Positions 1 through 8,580 of a stretch of DNA of 55,016 bases are shown here, piece by piece. Location: contig WRKJ01000105.1 of NCBI GenBank assembly GCA_009778135.1, positions 1 to 55,016 of the forward strand. Direction: 5' to 3'. Both the position numbers and the translations under genes were made by a program. Position 1 is the stretch's first letter. Every line of letters begins with the position of its first letter. The notes beneath the pieces are model-generated. The model ran no database searches, was not told where the DNA came from, and saw only the letters and a list, made by a program, of their open reading frames with translations. The stretch is from Defluviitaleaceae bacterium. Its GTDB lineage: Bacteria; Bacillota_I; Bacilli_A; MOL361; Turicibacteraceae.

Positions 1-82
1 CGCCCGTACGGTTTGGGTCAGGGGAAAAGGAAGTTGGCTCTGTAATGGAGATTAACAAATTGGCAGCCCCAATCGACTATCC

Positions 83-634
83 TTACCTATTGACATTAGA
101 TACACCACGCTGTCTCAAGCCTTTTTCTTCTTTTCCATCAACAATTCTGTCCTCATCTGGATATTGGGTTTCGAAATAAAAATTAGTGAAATCGTAAAAA
201 ACAAAATCAGTGTTCCTTCCAATTGATTTGGTGATTTCATTGTTGATCCGATTCAGAAGAGCTGTTCGCTTTTCGTATAAAACATCCATTGCTCAGTAAA
301 TAGCGAAAGAATCGTTTGAACTGCATAAAGGTTCGTAGTAGTCGATGTTCTGAGAAAAAGTGCTACGATTGGAGGTAGGATTCAAAAGCCTTCCATAGCA
401 CATCAGTTTTACTAAACCTACCAAGTCGTATTCAATTTTACTTCGGGATTTTTAGAGCGTTAAAAATTGTGTTATCCCCAGTGTCTTGAACACATAATTG
501 AGTATTACATGGGAGAAGAGCTTTGGCTTTCCCACACAATCATCGGTTCCCTGAATGAATTGTAGCGTAACGATTTTCATTACTTCGACTTCATTGCTGG
601 TAGATTCGACAAAGGGTGCTAATTCTTCGATCAT
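83..634 (-). pseudogene. Decayed IS1634-like transposase remnant
   Basis: Two short open stretches (634-455 and 289-86) lie in the same minus-strand frame, broken by a TAA at 452-454 and a TGA at 293-295. The bridging frame reads on with transposase-like text (LVKLMCYGRLLNP, then STFSQNIDYYEP), so this is one gene with in-frame stops. The downstream part holds DFVFYDFTNFYFET and GLRQRGVSNVNR, which match the region around the first catalytic Asp of IS1634-type (IS4-like DDE) transposases. The rest of the catalytic domain is missing: the frame stops again at 83 and nothing recognisable continues to the window edge. The frame also continues weakly upstream to about 655. No terminal inverted repeats or target duplication could be defined. 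It is inactive; family assignment is from memory of motif style. Confidence 0.7.
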
Positions 635-711
635 TGGATTGCCATCTTTGAATGATTGTCGCTATCTTTAAAGATAAACTTAAAATCGTTTAATTTTCTG
701 GCACTTTATGG

Positions 712-717
712 TAAAAT
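712..717 (+). promoter_or_regulatory. Possible extended -10 box for folD
   Basis: TATGGTAAAATAGG contains TAAAAT preceded by a TG one base upstream (extended -10 form). The -35 region 17 nt upstream (TTTAAT, 689-694) is poor. It is the best promoter-like match in the space between the transposase remnant and folD, and it would give a leader of about 120 nt that includes the 722-757 inverted repeat. Confidence 0.35.
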
Positions 718-721
718 AGGA

Positions 722-757
722 TCAATGAACTTTTCTCTTTATTTCTAGGTTCATTGA
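722..757. repeat. 9-bp inverted repeat upstream of folD
   Basis: TCAATGAAC (722-730) and GTTCATTGA (749-757) are perfect inverted copies separated by 18 nt. They lie between the transposase remnant and folD, about 85 nt before the folD start. They could be a regulatory hairpin in the folD leader or a relic of the insertion. There is no U-tract directly after it, so it is not a standard terminator. Confidence 0.4.
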
Positions 758-842
758 ACTAAGTATCTCATCAAAACATGTTAGTGAAAATAAGTGTCAC
801 GAGAGCATATTTAGAAACTATTAACTAAACGAGGGATTATAC

Positions 843-1697
843 ATGAGCAAAGTCATTGACGGAAAACACGTTTCAACGATCATTCGAGAAAGGATCAAAA
901 AAGAAACAGCTGACATTCTAGCAAACACAGGTAAAAAGCCGATGTTAGCTGTTATCATTGTGGGTGAAGATCCCGCTTCTTTGTCTTACGTACGTAGCAA
1001 GAAAAAATTTGCAGCAGAAGTCGGTTTTGATTCTGAAACCATTCAATTGCCGGATACTGCGACAGAAGCTGATATTTTAGCACATATCGACACTTTCAAT
1101 CAAAATCCTGCTGTCAGTGGGATTCTCGTCCAACTTCCCTTACCGAAACATATTGATGAGCAAAAAGTCATTAGCACCATCGCTGTTGAAAAAGATGTAG
1201 ATGGCTTTCATCCTGAACAAGTCGGTGGATTAAGCATCGGGCTTAACACGTTAGAGCCATGCACCCCTGCTGGCATTATTGAACTACTCCATCACTACGA
1301 CATCCCAGTTTCAGGGAAACATGCTGTTGTGATCGGGCGAAGTAATATCGTTGGAAAACCCATTGCAAGCTTGCTGCTTAGACTTAATGCAACTGTCACC
1401 ATCACCCATTCTCGGACAGCTCATTTGGCTGACATCACCCGTCAAGCAGATATCCTCATTGTTGCCATCGGAAAGCCACATTTCTTAACAGCTGATATGG
1501 TTAAAACCGGTGCAGTGGTCATCGATGTGGGCATTAACCGAACCGAAGGAGGAAAACTTGTCGGAGATGTTGACGATGAAGGGGTTTTTGAAAAAGCCGC
1601 TTATCTCACCCCAGTTCCAGGTGGCGTTGGACCGATGACCATTGCCATGTTATTGGCTAATACGTTGAAAGCTTTTAAACGCCAATCCTTTGCGTAA
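843..1697 (+). CDS. folD: Bifunctional methylenetetrahydrofolate dehydrogenase / methenyltetrahydrofolate cyclohydrolase
   Basis: FolD interconverts 5,10-methylene-, 5,10-methenyl- and 10-formyl-tetrahydrofolate with NADP in the cytoplasm, supplying one-carbon units for purine and formyl-Met-tRNA synthesis. At 284 residues it has the usual length. Visible signatures are SYVRSKKK (residues 48-55, with the catalytic Tyr and Lys), DVDGFHP (118-124), PCTPAGI (139-145), the nucleotide-binding GRSNIVGKP (165-173) and the C-terminal PVPGGVGPMTIAML (257-270). The ATG is preceded by GAGGG at good spacing. It is followed after 53 nt by pgpA and the two share a terminator, so they probably form a two-gene plus-strand unit. 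Identification is secure. Confidence 0.98.
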   Translation: MSKVIDGKHVSTIIRERIKKETADILANTGKKPMLAVIIVGEDPASLSYVRSKKKFAAEVGFDSETIQLPDTATEADILAHIDTFNQNPAVSGILVQLPLPKHIDEQKVISTIAVEKDVDGFHPEQVGGLSIGLNTLEPCTPAGIIELLHHYDIPVSGKHAVVIGRSNIVGKPIASLLLRLNATVTITHSRTAHLADITRQADILIVAIGKPHFLTADMVKTGAVVIDVGINRTEGGKLVGDVDDEGVFEKAAYLTPVPGGVGPMTIAMLLANTLKAFKRQSFA

Positions 1698-1750
1698 ACG
1701 TGTACGCCTGTATGAACCCGTGTAAAAACTAAAAACGAGGAGTGATGAAA

Positions 1751-2257
1751 ATGGAATTACGTTCAGATGAAAGAGAAGTATTAGAAGCATTGATCATCAA
1801 AAAAATTGAAGACCGCGGTGTCTCTTTGAAGCAAATTGGAGAATTGACTTATTTTTTACAAGAAAAATATTATGATACATTGACCGTTGATGATTGCGTA
1901 CATCATGTCAAAGCTGTTCTTAAAAAAAGAGAAGTTCAAAATGCGATTTTGACAGGTATTCAATTAGATGAATTGGCTGAAAAAGGGTTGCTTGATTACC
2001 CACTTCAAGATATGGTCGCCAAAGATTATAGCCTTTATGGCATTGACGAAATTTTGGCATTTTCCATCGTCAACGTCTACGGCTCAATTGGCTTTACAAA
2101 CTTTGGTTATATCGACAAAGTAAAGCCAGGTATTTTGAGAGAACTGGATATTAAAGATGATGAAAAAGGCGTTTGCCATACCTTCCTTGATGACCTCATT
2201 GGTGCCGTTGCTGCCGCCGCCGCTAGCCGAATTGCGCACAGCGGTAAATTCAATTAA
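1751..2257 (+). CDS. pgpA: Phosphatidylglycerophosphatase A-family protein (YutG/PgpA)
   Basis: Members of this family dephosphorylate phosphatidylglycerol phosphate or related substrates in phospholipid synthesis. The C-terminal half carries the family block: GYIDKVKPGI near residue 118, then CHTFLDDLIGAVAAAAASRI with its paired aspartates. The N-terminal half is helical and charged, as in Bacillus YutG; the enzyme resembles the soluble Firmicute type rather than the membrane-embedded PgpA of enterobacteria. The start was placed at ATG 1751 because GAGGAG (1737-1742) sits 8 nt before it; upstream GTG (1742) and ATG (1745) overlap or crowd that site. Length from this start is 168 residues. 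The exact physiological substrate of Firmicute YutG proteins is not settled, so function is a family-level call. Confidence 0.85.
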   Translation: MELRSDEREVLEALIIKKIEDRGVSLKQIGELTYFLQEKYYDTLTVDDCVHHVKAVLKKREVQNAILTGIQLDELAEKGLLDYPLQDMVAKDYSLYGIDEILAFSIVNVYGSIGFTNFGYIDKVKPGILRELDIKDDEKGVCHTFLDDLIGAVAAAAASRIAHSGKFN

Positions 2258-2259
2258 AC

Positions 2260-2296
2260 AAAAAAGTTAAGCACATTCGCCTGCTTGACTTTTTTT
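2260..2296. terminator. Bidirectional terminator between pgpA and the phosphodiesterase gene
   Basis: AAGTTAAGCA (2264-2273) pairs with TGCTTGACTT (2282-2291) with one mismatch around an 8-nt loop. It is flanked by a T-run on the plus strand and an A-run that becomes a U-run on the minus strand. It sits 3 nt after the pgpA stop codon and lies between convergent genes. Confidence 0.85.
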
Positions 2297-2358
2297 GTAT
2301 CGTCATGCTCATGGACCCTCTCTATCTGGCATCACTTGCATCATCCCTGACTCTAAAG

Positions 2359-2382
2359 GATCGCAATCGCTTTAGTGCGATC
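2359..2382 (-). terminator. Hairpin after the phosphodiesterase gene, weak terminator candidate
   Basis: GATCGCA (2359-2365) and TGCGATC (2376-2382) form a 7-bp stem with a 10-nt loop, 13 nt beyond the stop codon of the minus-strand gene. No U-tract follows on that strand, so termination probably relies on the 2260-2296 element. Confidence 0.35.
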
Positions 2383-2395
2383 TAATAATAGCATT

Positions 2396-3139
2396 TTATG
2401 ATGAGTAGCGCATTGTTGCGATTTCAGGATGATCTGTTACAATCGCTTTAACACCTAAGTCTACCAGTGCCTTCATGTCATGCAATTCATTAACCGTCCA
2501 AATCCGCAGTTGATGCGCAATCGGTTGCCACTGTGCTGGATGTTTAAGCACCACTTTGTAATCGACATGTAAAGCTTCAAGATTTAACATCTGTAAATAA
2601 TCATCAGGCATTGGAAGTTGATGTTCAAGTAACCAAGCAGTTTTAGCCTGCTCATCTAACAGTTGAATCCTCAAGAGCGTTGGTAAATGAAAAGCCGAAT
2701 AAACCACTTTATTTGGGTCGTACCCTGAGTCTTTGACGATTTTTAACATTTTTTCTTCAATACCAGGATAAGCTACTTCATATGTTTTAAGCTCAATATT
2801 GACTTCTAAGTCATGTGACTTAAAAAGTGTTAAAGCTTCTGCCAATGTTGGGACTTGCTCAAGGTCCCAACTGCTGTCATAATGCCGAAACTCGGTGAAT
2901 TTGGCACCAATGCTCAGTGCTTTGATTTGATCCAACGTATGGTCTTTCACATAGCCTATTCCAGTCGTGGTTCTATCTAATGTCGCATCATGAATCACCA
3001 CAAGCTCACCATCTTTTGTCATGTGGATATCCAATTCCATGCCATCCACACCTGCGTCGATTGCTTTTTTAAACGCCAACATTGAATTTTCAGGATAACT
3101 TCCTTTGCTTCCTCTATGTCCATAAATTTTCGTTTTCAT
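2396..3139 (-). CDS. Glycerophosphodiester phosphodiesterase (GDPD family)
   Basis: The protein should hydrolyse deacylated phospholipids such as glycerophosphocholine or glycerophosphoethanolamine to glycerol-3-phosphate plus an alcohol. It is 247 residues with no signal peptide, as in cytoplasmic UgpQ/YqiK-type enzymes. The metal and active-site motifs are all present: YGHRGSKGSYPENS (His8, Arg9, Glu17), MELDIHMTKDG (Glu35, Asp37, His39) and VVIHDATLDRTTTG (His50). AGGAGG lies 6 nt before the ATG. It stands alone between aspS and a terminator, so its link to neighbours is weak. The family is certain; the preferred substrate cannot be read from sequence. Confidence 0.93.
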   Translation of the reverse strand: MKTKIYGHRGSKGSYPENSMLAFKKAIDAGVDGMELDIHMTKDGELVVIHDATLDRTTTGIGYVKDHTLDQIKALSIGAKFTEFRHYDSSWDLEQVPTLAEALTLFKSHDLEVNIELKTYEVAYPGIEEKMLKIVKDSGYDPNKVVYSAFHLPTLLRIQLLDEQAKTAWLLEHQLPMPDDYLQMLNLEALHVDYKVVLKHPAQWQPIAHQLRIWTVNELHDMKALVDLGVKAIVTDHPEIATMRYSS

Positions 3140-3269
3140 TGATTGCCTCCTAAAAATCCTCGTTTTTATCGTTAAAATGCCTACATGATAGAAAAAAGAT
3201 TCACAAAATCAAGATAACCCAAATAAAAGCGTTCCTCGATTTATGAATCTCAACGTTAACATTTTCTTT

Positions 3270-5027
3270 CTATTTTTGCACCACACGCACTGATAATGCC
3301 GCTAATTGAGCATCATCTGCAACGCTAGGCGCTTTTGTCATTAAGCAAGCAGCTGAATTTGTCTTCGGAAACGCCACGACATCACGAATGCTATCCGTTC
3401 CTATTAACGTCATAATCAACCGATCGATCCCTAATGCAATTCCACCATGAGGTGGTGTTCCATATTTAAGGGCTTCAATTAAAAAGCCAAATTGGGCTTG
3501 CTGATCCGCTTCAGAAAATCCCAATGTCTTAAACATGCGTGCTTGAATCTCAGCATCATAAATACGAATGGATCCACCCCCTATTTCATAACCGTTTAAA
3601 ACAATATCGTAAGCTTGAGCCAAAGCTGCTTTCGGCTGATGATCAAAAGTTGCCAAATCTGCATCACGAGGCATCGTAAACGGATGATGGGCTGCAAAAT
3701 AACGGCCTGCTTCTTCATCATATTCAAATAGCGGCCAGTCGACGACCCATAAGAAATTAAATGTCGATTCGTCAATTAAGCCAAGTTCTTTTCCTAGATA
3801 ACCACGTAACATACCTAAGCTGTTTTCGACGACTTCTTTTTTATCTGCAACAAATAGTAACAAATCTCCCGCTTCGGCATCAGTCGCAGCATTTATGCGA
3901 GCCCTATCTCCATCGTTGAAGAATTTTGCAATGGGGCCCGTCCATCCATCTGCTTCAACTTTAACCCAAGCCAACCCTTTTGCTTTGTAGCGCTTTACAA
4001 AATCAGTTAACTGATCAATGTTTTTGCGCGAAAATTTTTCAGCTGCTCCTTTTACATTAAGGGCTTTAACCATGCCGCCCGTTTTGACTGTATCAGAAAA
4101 AACAGAAAATCCACTTTCGACAACTTCATCACATAATGAGATCAATTCCATCTCAAAACGCGTATCTGGCTTATCTGAACCAAAACGCGACATCGCTTCT
4201 TCATAAGTCATCACGGGAAATTCATCGTTGATATTGAGTCCCAAAACGTCGTGCATCATCTTTTTAAGCATGTCTTCAGTCATACGCATCAGATCATCTT
4301 GTGTTAAAAAAGAGGTTTCAATGTCTAATTGTGTAAATTCAGGTTGACGGTCTGCACGCAAATCTTCATCACGAAAACAGCGCGCCACTTGATAATAACG
4401 TTCAAAACCAGAAACCATCAGTAACTGCTTAAAAATTTGAGGAGACTGTGGCAACGCATAAAATTCACCTGGATGAACCCGACTTGGTACCAAATAATCA
4501 CGGGCGCCTTCAGGGGTTGCCTTCGTTAGATAAGGTGTTTCTATGTCGATAAAGTCATGCTGGTCTAAGTAGTGACGAAAGGATGCAACCATTTTATGAC
4601 GCAACATGATGTTTTGTTGCATGATAGGTCGACGTAAATCTAAATAACGATACGTTAAGCGTGTTTCTTCTAATGCATCAGTCTCGTCAGCGATGATCAG
4701 TGGTGTCGTCTGTGCTGTTGCTAAAACAGTCAATGTAACAAGGTCGATTTCAATGTCGCCTGTTGGCATATCAGGGTTTTTACTTTCTCGTTCAACCACT
4801 CGTCCACTCACTTCAATGACATATTCATTTCCCAATGATTTTGCTGCTGCTACAACTGTTGGATCAGCTGATTCAGGATTGACAACTAACTGAATCAATC
4901 CATAGCGATCACGCAAAACAATAAACATAATACCTGCGTCACGTACTTTAGACACCCAACCTTTTAAACAAACGGCTTCTCCGACATTGGCAAGACGAAG
5001 TTCACCATTGTTATGTGTTCTTTTCAT
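3270..5027 (-). CDS. aspS: Aspartyl-tRNA synthetase
   Basis: AspRS charges tRNA-Asp in the cytoplasm. It is a class II synthetase with an N-terminal OB fold ([20 protein letters not shown]), class II motif 2 ([19 protein letters not shown]) and motif 3 ([13 protein letters not shown]) near the C-terminus. The bacterial GAD insertion lies in the middle (about residues 290-420), marking the bacterial-type enzyme. The start was moved to ATG 5027 (585 residues): GAGAGG sits 9 nt upstream, whereas the in-frame TTG at 5036 touches that site. It follows hisS at 73 nt from this start, the common hisS-aspS arrangement of Firmicutes. No T-box consensus is seen ahead of either gene. Confidence 0.98.
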   Translation of the reverse strand: MKRTHNNGELRLANVGEAVCLKGWVSKVRDAGIMFIVLRDRYGLIQLVVNPESADPTVVAAAKSLGNEYVIEVSGRVVERESKNPDMPTGDIEIDLVTLTVLATAQTTPLIIADETDALEETRLTYRYLDLRRPIMQQNIMLRHKMVASFRHYLDQHDFIDIETPYLTKATPEGARDYLVPSRVHPGEFYALPQSPQIFKQLLMVSGFERYYQVARCFRDEDLRADRQPEFTQLDIETSFLTQDDLMRMTEDMLKKMMHDVLGLNINDEFPVMTYEEAMSRFGSDKPDTRFEMELISLCDEVVESGFSVFSDTVKTGGMVKALNVKGAAEKFSRKNIDQLTDFVKRYKAKGLAWVKVEADGWTGPIAKFFNDGDRARINAATDAEAGDLLLFVADKKEVVENSLGMLRGYLGKELGLIDESTFNFLWVVDWPLFEYDEEAGRYFAAHHPFTMPRDADLATFDHQPKAALAQAYDIVLNGYEIGGGSIRIYDAEIQARMFKTLGFSEADQQAQFGFLIEALKYGTPPHGGIALGIDRLIMTLIGTDSIRDVVAFPKTNSAACLMTKAPSVADDAQLAALSVRVVQK

Positions 5028-5100
5028 TTTAAACAACCTCTCTTGCTACACTAACATCTATTCAACAACAACTGCGATTCCAGTCCTTTTAAGCAATGCC

Positions 5101-6369
5101 TTAAACACGCCCTTGGATAAATTTTACTAATTCATCACGCTTCACAGTGACTTGTTCACCTGTTTTGGCATCTTTGACCTTAAACATCTGCGTCGCCCGT
5201 TCATCATCACCAACCACCACAGTATATTTTGCATGGTGATCATCAGCTAGTTTAAATCGGGCTTTAAGCTTCCGATCTGAAAAATCTGCTTCACATGAAA
5301 GACCTTCAGCACGAAACTGACGCATCATATCTAAAGTCAATATTTGAGCATCCTCACCCATCGGTAAGAAAAACAGATCAACTGCATCTGCCACGTCATG
5401 GCTAATATGAGCTGCTTCTAAAGCGAGTAGCACCCGTTCAAGTCCCATACCAAATCCGATACCAGGGGTTGCTGGACCACCTAATTCTTCAACCAGCTTA
5501 TCATATCGACCACCACCACAAAGGGTTGTTTGTGCACCGAATCCAGGGATATCTGCTTGCACTTCGAAAATGGTATGGGTGTAGTAATCAAACCCTCGAA
5601 CCAAATGTTGATCGTATTCATAAACGACCCCTATTTCTTTCAAACCTTTTTTAACCGCATTAAAATAAGCCAAATCTTCTGAAACCAAGTGGTCAATCAT
5701 CGCTGGTGCCTTTTTCATGGCCTCGCTATCGGCATCTTTTTTACAGTCTAAAATACGTAACGGATTTTTCTCGAAACGAACTTGACAATCTGAACATAAA
5801 GACCCTTTATGAGCTTCAAAATGATGGATCAACGCTTCTCGATACAAAGCCCGACTCTTATCACTTCCTAAAGAATTCAGCTTTACTTTCACATTACGAT
5901 CTAGTCCTAACTTCTGAAGAACCAAGCAAGCCATGGCGATGATTTCAACATCAGTTGAAGGCGAATCGCTCCCGAAAGCTTCAACACCAAATTGCATATG
6001 TTGACGATAGCGTCCTTTTTGCTGACGCTCGTAACGAAACATGGGACCCATATAAAACATCTTTTGCGTTCCAGACTTAACATAAGATTTATTTTCAATA
6101 AAACTTCGAACGACACCAGCTGTCCCTTCAGGACGCAACGTTATCCCACGACCACCACGATCTTCAAAATCATATGTTTCTTTACTTACCACATCACTGG
6201 TTTCACCCGCTGCACGGTGATACAATTCCGAGGATTCAAAAATCGGGGTTCTAATTTCTTTAGCATGATAAACACGGGCAACTTCTCGTACAACACTTTC
6301 AACAAATTGCCACTTTCCAGATTCATCAGGCAACACATCATACGTTCCCTTAGGTTTAGAAAAAGTCAT
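5101..6369 (-). CDS. hisS: Histidyl-tRNA synthetase
   Basis: HisRS charges tRNA-His. The 422-residue protein starts with KPKGTYDVLPDES, typical of the family. It carries class II motif 2 (MFRYERQQKGRYRQHMQFG), the histidine-specific loops LVRGFDYYTHTIFEV and TLCGGGRYDKL, and motif 3 (PGIGFGMGLERVLLAL). The C-terminal anticodon-binding domain (about residues 330-420) ends in the expected place. GAGGAG lies 8 nt before the ATG. Transcription probably begins at the -10/-35 pair at 6438-6466. This leader is only about 60 nt, too short for a T-box, so histidine-responsive control by that route is unlikely. Confidence 0.98.
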   Translation of the reverse strand: MTFSKPKGTYDVLPDESGKWQFVESVVREVARVYHAKEIRTPIFESSELYHRAAGETSDVVSKETYDFEDRGGRGITLRPEGTAGVVRSFIENKSYVKSGTQKMFYMGPMFRYERQQKGRYRQHMQFGVEAFGSDSPSTDVEIIAMACLVLQKLGLDRNVKVKLNSLGSDKSRALYREALIHHFEAHKGSLCSDCQVRFEKNPLRILDCKKDADSEAMKKAPAMIDHLVSEDLAYFNAVKKGLKEIGVVYEYDQHLVRGFDYYTHTIFEVQADIPGFGAQTTLCGGGRYDKLVEELGGPATPGIGFGMGLERVLLALEAAHISHDVADAVDLFFLPMGEDAQILTLDMMRQFRAEGLSCEADFSDRKLKARFKLADDHHAKYTVVVGDDERATQMFKVKDAKTGEQVTVKRDELVKFIQGRV

Positions 6370-6437
6370 TCATTTCACTCCTCAACCAGCTTTAGCACCG
6401 CATACTAACACTGTTTCGTTAAACAATCAGTCTCTTC

Positions 6438-6466
6438 ATTATAACATGATGGCGTGGATTTTTCCA
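6438..6466 (-). promoter_or_regulatory. Promoter of hisS-aspS, copy 1 of a shared promoter element
   Basis: On the minus strand: TGGAAA (6466-6461), a 17-nt spacer and TATAAT (6443-6438) preceded by TG (extended -10). The stretch GGAAAAATCC, four variable bases, CATCATGTTATAAT recurs almost unchanged at 8387-8415 ahead of the next gene upstream. Confidence 0.8.
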
Positions 6467-6532
6467 GTGTATGAGCTTTAAAATCTTTTAGTCATGAAAA
6501 CTTTATATCGCCTAAAACTTCCAAAGGTAGCA

Positions 6533-8335
6533 TTATCGAGGCACTTCCGACCAGTCTTTTCCAGTGACAACATCATTTGTAAATGTCACAGAAATCGTCA
6601 CATCAGCATTTGTGAGTCCTTGATGCCAAGTATAAACAGATACATTCCCATTGGCAGAACTTAACCGTCCTTGCCTGGCTAACAAATCATTCACTTGCTC
6701 CAAGGTCATCCCATTGGCAATTCGCTCAAAATTAGCGCGATTAAAACCAGAAGTATCCGATTCTATATCAAACATTTGATAAATTCTAATATTTAATTGT
6801 TCTTCATTGTTTCTACCCCTAAGAACGACAATGCGACTGGTATAAGTCCAACTCATGAAATCATTGGCTGTCACATTTCGACGGTCACGTAGGGTTAATT
6901 CATCTCCATTGCGGTCAACCTGATAAATTTGTAACCTCATGATATAAGGTTCAACTGTTAAAAAATCAGGATGAATGCCTAAAACAGCAGCCATTTCCGA
7001 TACGTTGTTTGTACTCATTCGAGCACCATTTGAAAAATGTAGCAGCGCATTTTGATCTTTTTCATCTAGCAAAGCTAAAATCATTTCATGAACTTCTTCT
7101 CTTGGGGGTCGCTGCACGTCATACTGTAAATACACATGTAAGACTTCATCTTGATGGATGCTATTTTCTGATGGAAATAAACGCCAACTGATAAATTCTT
7201 TTTCAAAGGGCGTGTCATTAATAAAAACGTTATCTTGATCAATCGCTTGTATGCGCACATTATCAAATCTACTTTCTAAATATTGACGACCCCCATGATC
7301 CAACCAGTCATTGATTGCCACCTCAGAGTTTCTATCTAAATGGGTTAAGGCAAACCAATCTGCATCATAAGTCAGCTCAGACCAATTAAAAATCAGTGCC
7401 ACATCCCCTGCTTCATCAAACCCAGCTTCTGCAGATTCAAATTCACCCACCCATCCGTAAACGTCAACCTGACGCCACAAATCAGAATCAATAGGCGCAT
7501 CTGCAATGCGGATTTCAAAGTTGATTTCTTCTTCTAATGCCCAAGCTAATAAAGCCGCCCATGTATCATCAGTTGCTAATCTCTCTTCTAAAACAGCAAA
7601 TGCAACTGCCTGCTGTTCCTCCAGTTCAGCCTGTCGTCTTCGCATTTCCATCTGATTTTGATAAATAGGCCAAATGATGATCGCTGCCATGACCAGTATC
7701 GCGACAATAACACCATTTCTAATTCGTTTTCTTTTACGTTCTGGTGCAGCAGCTAACCAGGCATCATGCCTTTCTTGACGCTTTCTTTCAAGCGCTTCTT
7801 GCTCCATTCTTTTTCGTTCATTCTCTAATGCCGCTTCTTTTTCCTGTCGCTTTGCGCGTTCATCAAAGGCCACTTTTAATTTTCCAATGGTTTGTTTTTT
7901 TTCAGCTTCTAAAGCAGAACGAATACCTGTAAAATGTCCAATACCTGTATCCATCCATAATGCATAATCTTTAAGGACACTTGCCTTTGATTTTTGAATG
8001 TTACCTTTTTTTAGTTCCTTGATCACAGCAGACGAAAAAAAACGTGCCCTTGATAACCAGTAATCCGCATGATGGGCACCCACCTGTCGAACTGCATCAT
8101 AAGCTTTCATTACCGCATCAAAATTTTCCTGACCATCGTTATACAGCTTTTCAGCATGCTTTGCCAATGCCAATTTTGCTTCGAACTCATGATGGATATT
8201 CGTATGATTTCCATTTGAACGGACTTGATTCATTTGTATCTCTGTACGACAATACATACAGAAGCATTTTTCTATCTTAGCATCTACTTGAATTTGTCCA
8301 CCACACTTTGGACATTCCACTGCTACTAGCTCCAT
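6533..8335 (-). CDS. Zinc-ribbon, single-span membrane protein with extracellular C-terminal domain
   Basis: I do not recognise a named function. The 600-residue protein starts with a zinc ribbon (CPKC at 8-11, CMYC at 26-29). A helical region follows (about 45-145), possibly TPR-like, then a highly charged coiled coil (about 150-195) and one transmembrane helix (about 207-224). The rest (about 230-600) should be outside the cell. The last 60 residues, starting at GMTLEQVNDLLARQGRL and running through YTWHQG, resemble BLIP/SmpA-type (DUF3862-like) domains found at the ends of Firmicute surface proteins. The layout suggests a cytoplasmic sensor or scaffold tied to the envelope. Its own promoter (8387-8415) matches that of hisS. 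The ribosome site is weak (GGAAGG about 12 nt upstream), so the exact start is less sure. Confidence 0.75.
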   Translation of the reverse strand: MELVAVECPKCGGQIQVDAKIEKCFCMYCRTEIQMNQVRSNGNHTNIHHEFEAKLALAKHAEKLYNDGQENFDAVMKAYDAVRQVGAHHADYWLSRARFFSSAVIKELKKGNIQKSKASVLKDYALWMDTGIGHFTGIRSALEAEKKQTIGKLKVAFDERAKRQEKEAALENERKRMEQEALERKRQERHDAWLAAAPERKRKRIRNGVIVAILVMAAIIIWPIYQNQMEMRRRQAELEEQQAVAFAVLEERLATDDTWAALLAWALEEEINFEIRIADAPIDSDLWRQVDVYGWVGEFESAEAGFDEAGDVALIFNWSELTYDADWFALTHLDRNSEVAINDWLDHGGRQYLESRFDNVRIQAIDQDNVFINDTPFEKEFISWRLFPSENSIHQDEVLHVYLQYDVQRPPREEVHEMILALLDEKDQNALLHFSNGARMSTNNVSEMAAVLGIHPDFLTVEPYIMRLQIYQVDRNGDELTLRDRRNVTANDFMSWTYTSRIVVLRGRNNEEQLNIRIYQMFDIESDTSGFNRANFERIANGMTLEQVNDLLARQGRLSSANGNVSVYTWHQGLTNADVTISVTFTNDVVTGKDWSEVPR

Positions 8336-8386
8336 CTCAACTACGCGCCTTCCGTTCGTGATTTTTTTAATCTTACCCTACTAAGT

Positions 8387-8415
8387 ATTATAACATGATG
8401 AAGCGGATTTTTCCA
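8387..8415 (-). promoter_or_regulatory. Promoter of the zinc-ribbon protein gene, copy 2 of the shared element
   Basis: On the minus strand: TGGAAA (8415-8410), 17-nt spacer, TATAAT (8392-8387) with an upstream TG. It shares GGAAAAATCC-N4-CATCATGTTATAAT with the hisS promoter at 6438-6466. Confidence 0.8.
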
Positions 8416-8520
8416 TGCTTAAACGCTTAAAATATGGCTTGATGCTTGAAATTAATGGCCGTTGTGACTGTAAATTGATGTAACCAATATGCATGCTGTG
8501 GCATCTATTCATACGACTTG

Positions 8521-8561
8521 AAAACAAAACAAAGCCCCCTTCGTAAAAAACGAAGCGAGCT
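8521..8561 (-). terminator. Terminator of the secreted protease gene
   Basis: On the minus strand the hairpin AGCTCGCTTCGT / ACGAAGGGGGCT (8561-8533, one internal mismatch) is followed by a U-rich tail, TTTGTTTTGTTTT (8532-8521). It starts about 20 nt after the stop codon at 8581. Confidence 0.8.
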
Positions 8562-8580
8562 ATAATCGTATCATTAATTT

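Noticed and set aside
5992-6408. 138-codon plus-strand ORF opposite hisS
   Set aside because: Lies antisense to the conserved hisS coding region and has no family features.
6370-6431. T-box in front of hisS
   Set aside because: The promoter leaves only about 60 nt of leader, too short, and no consensus is seen.
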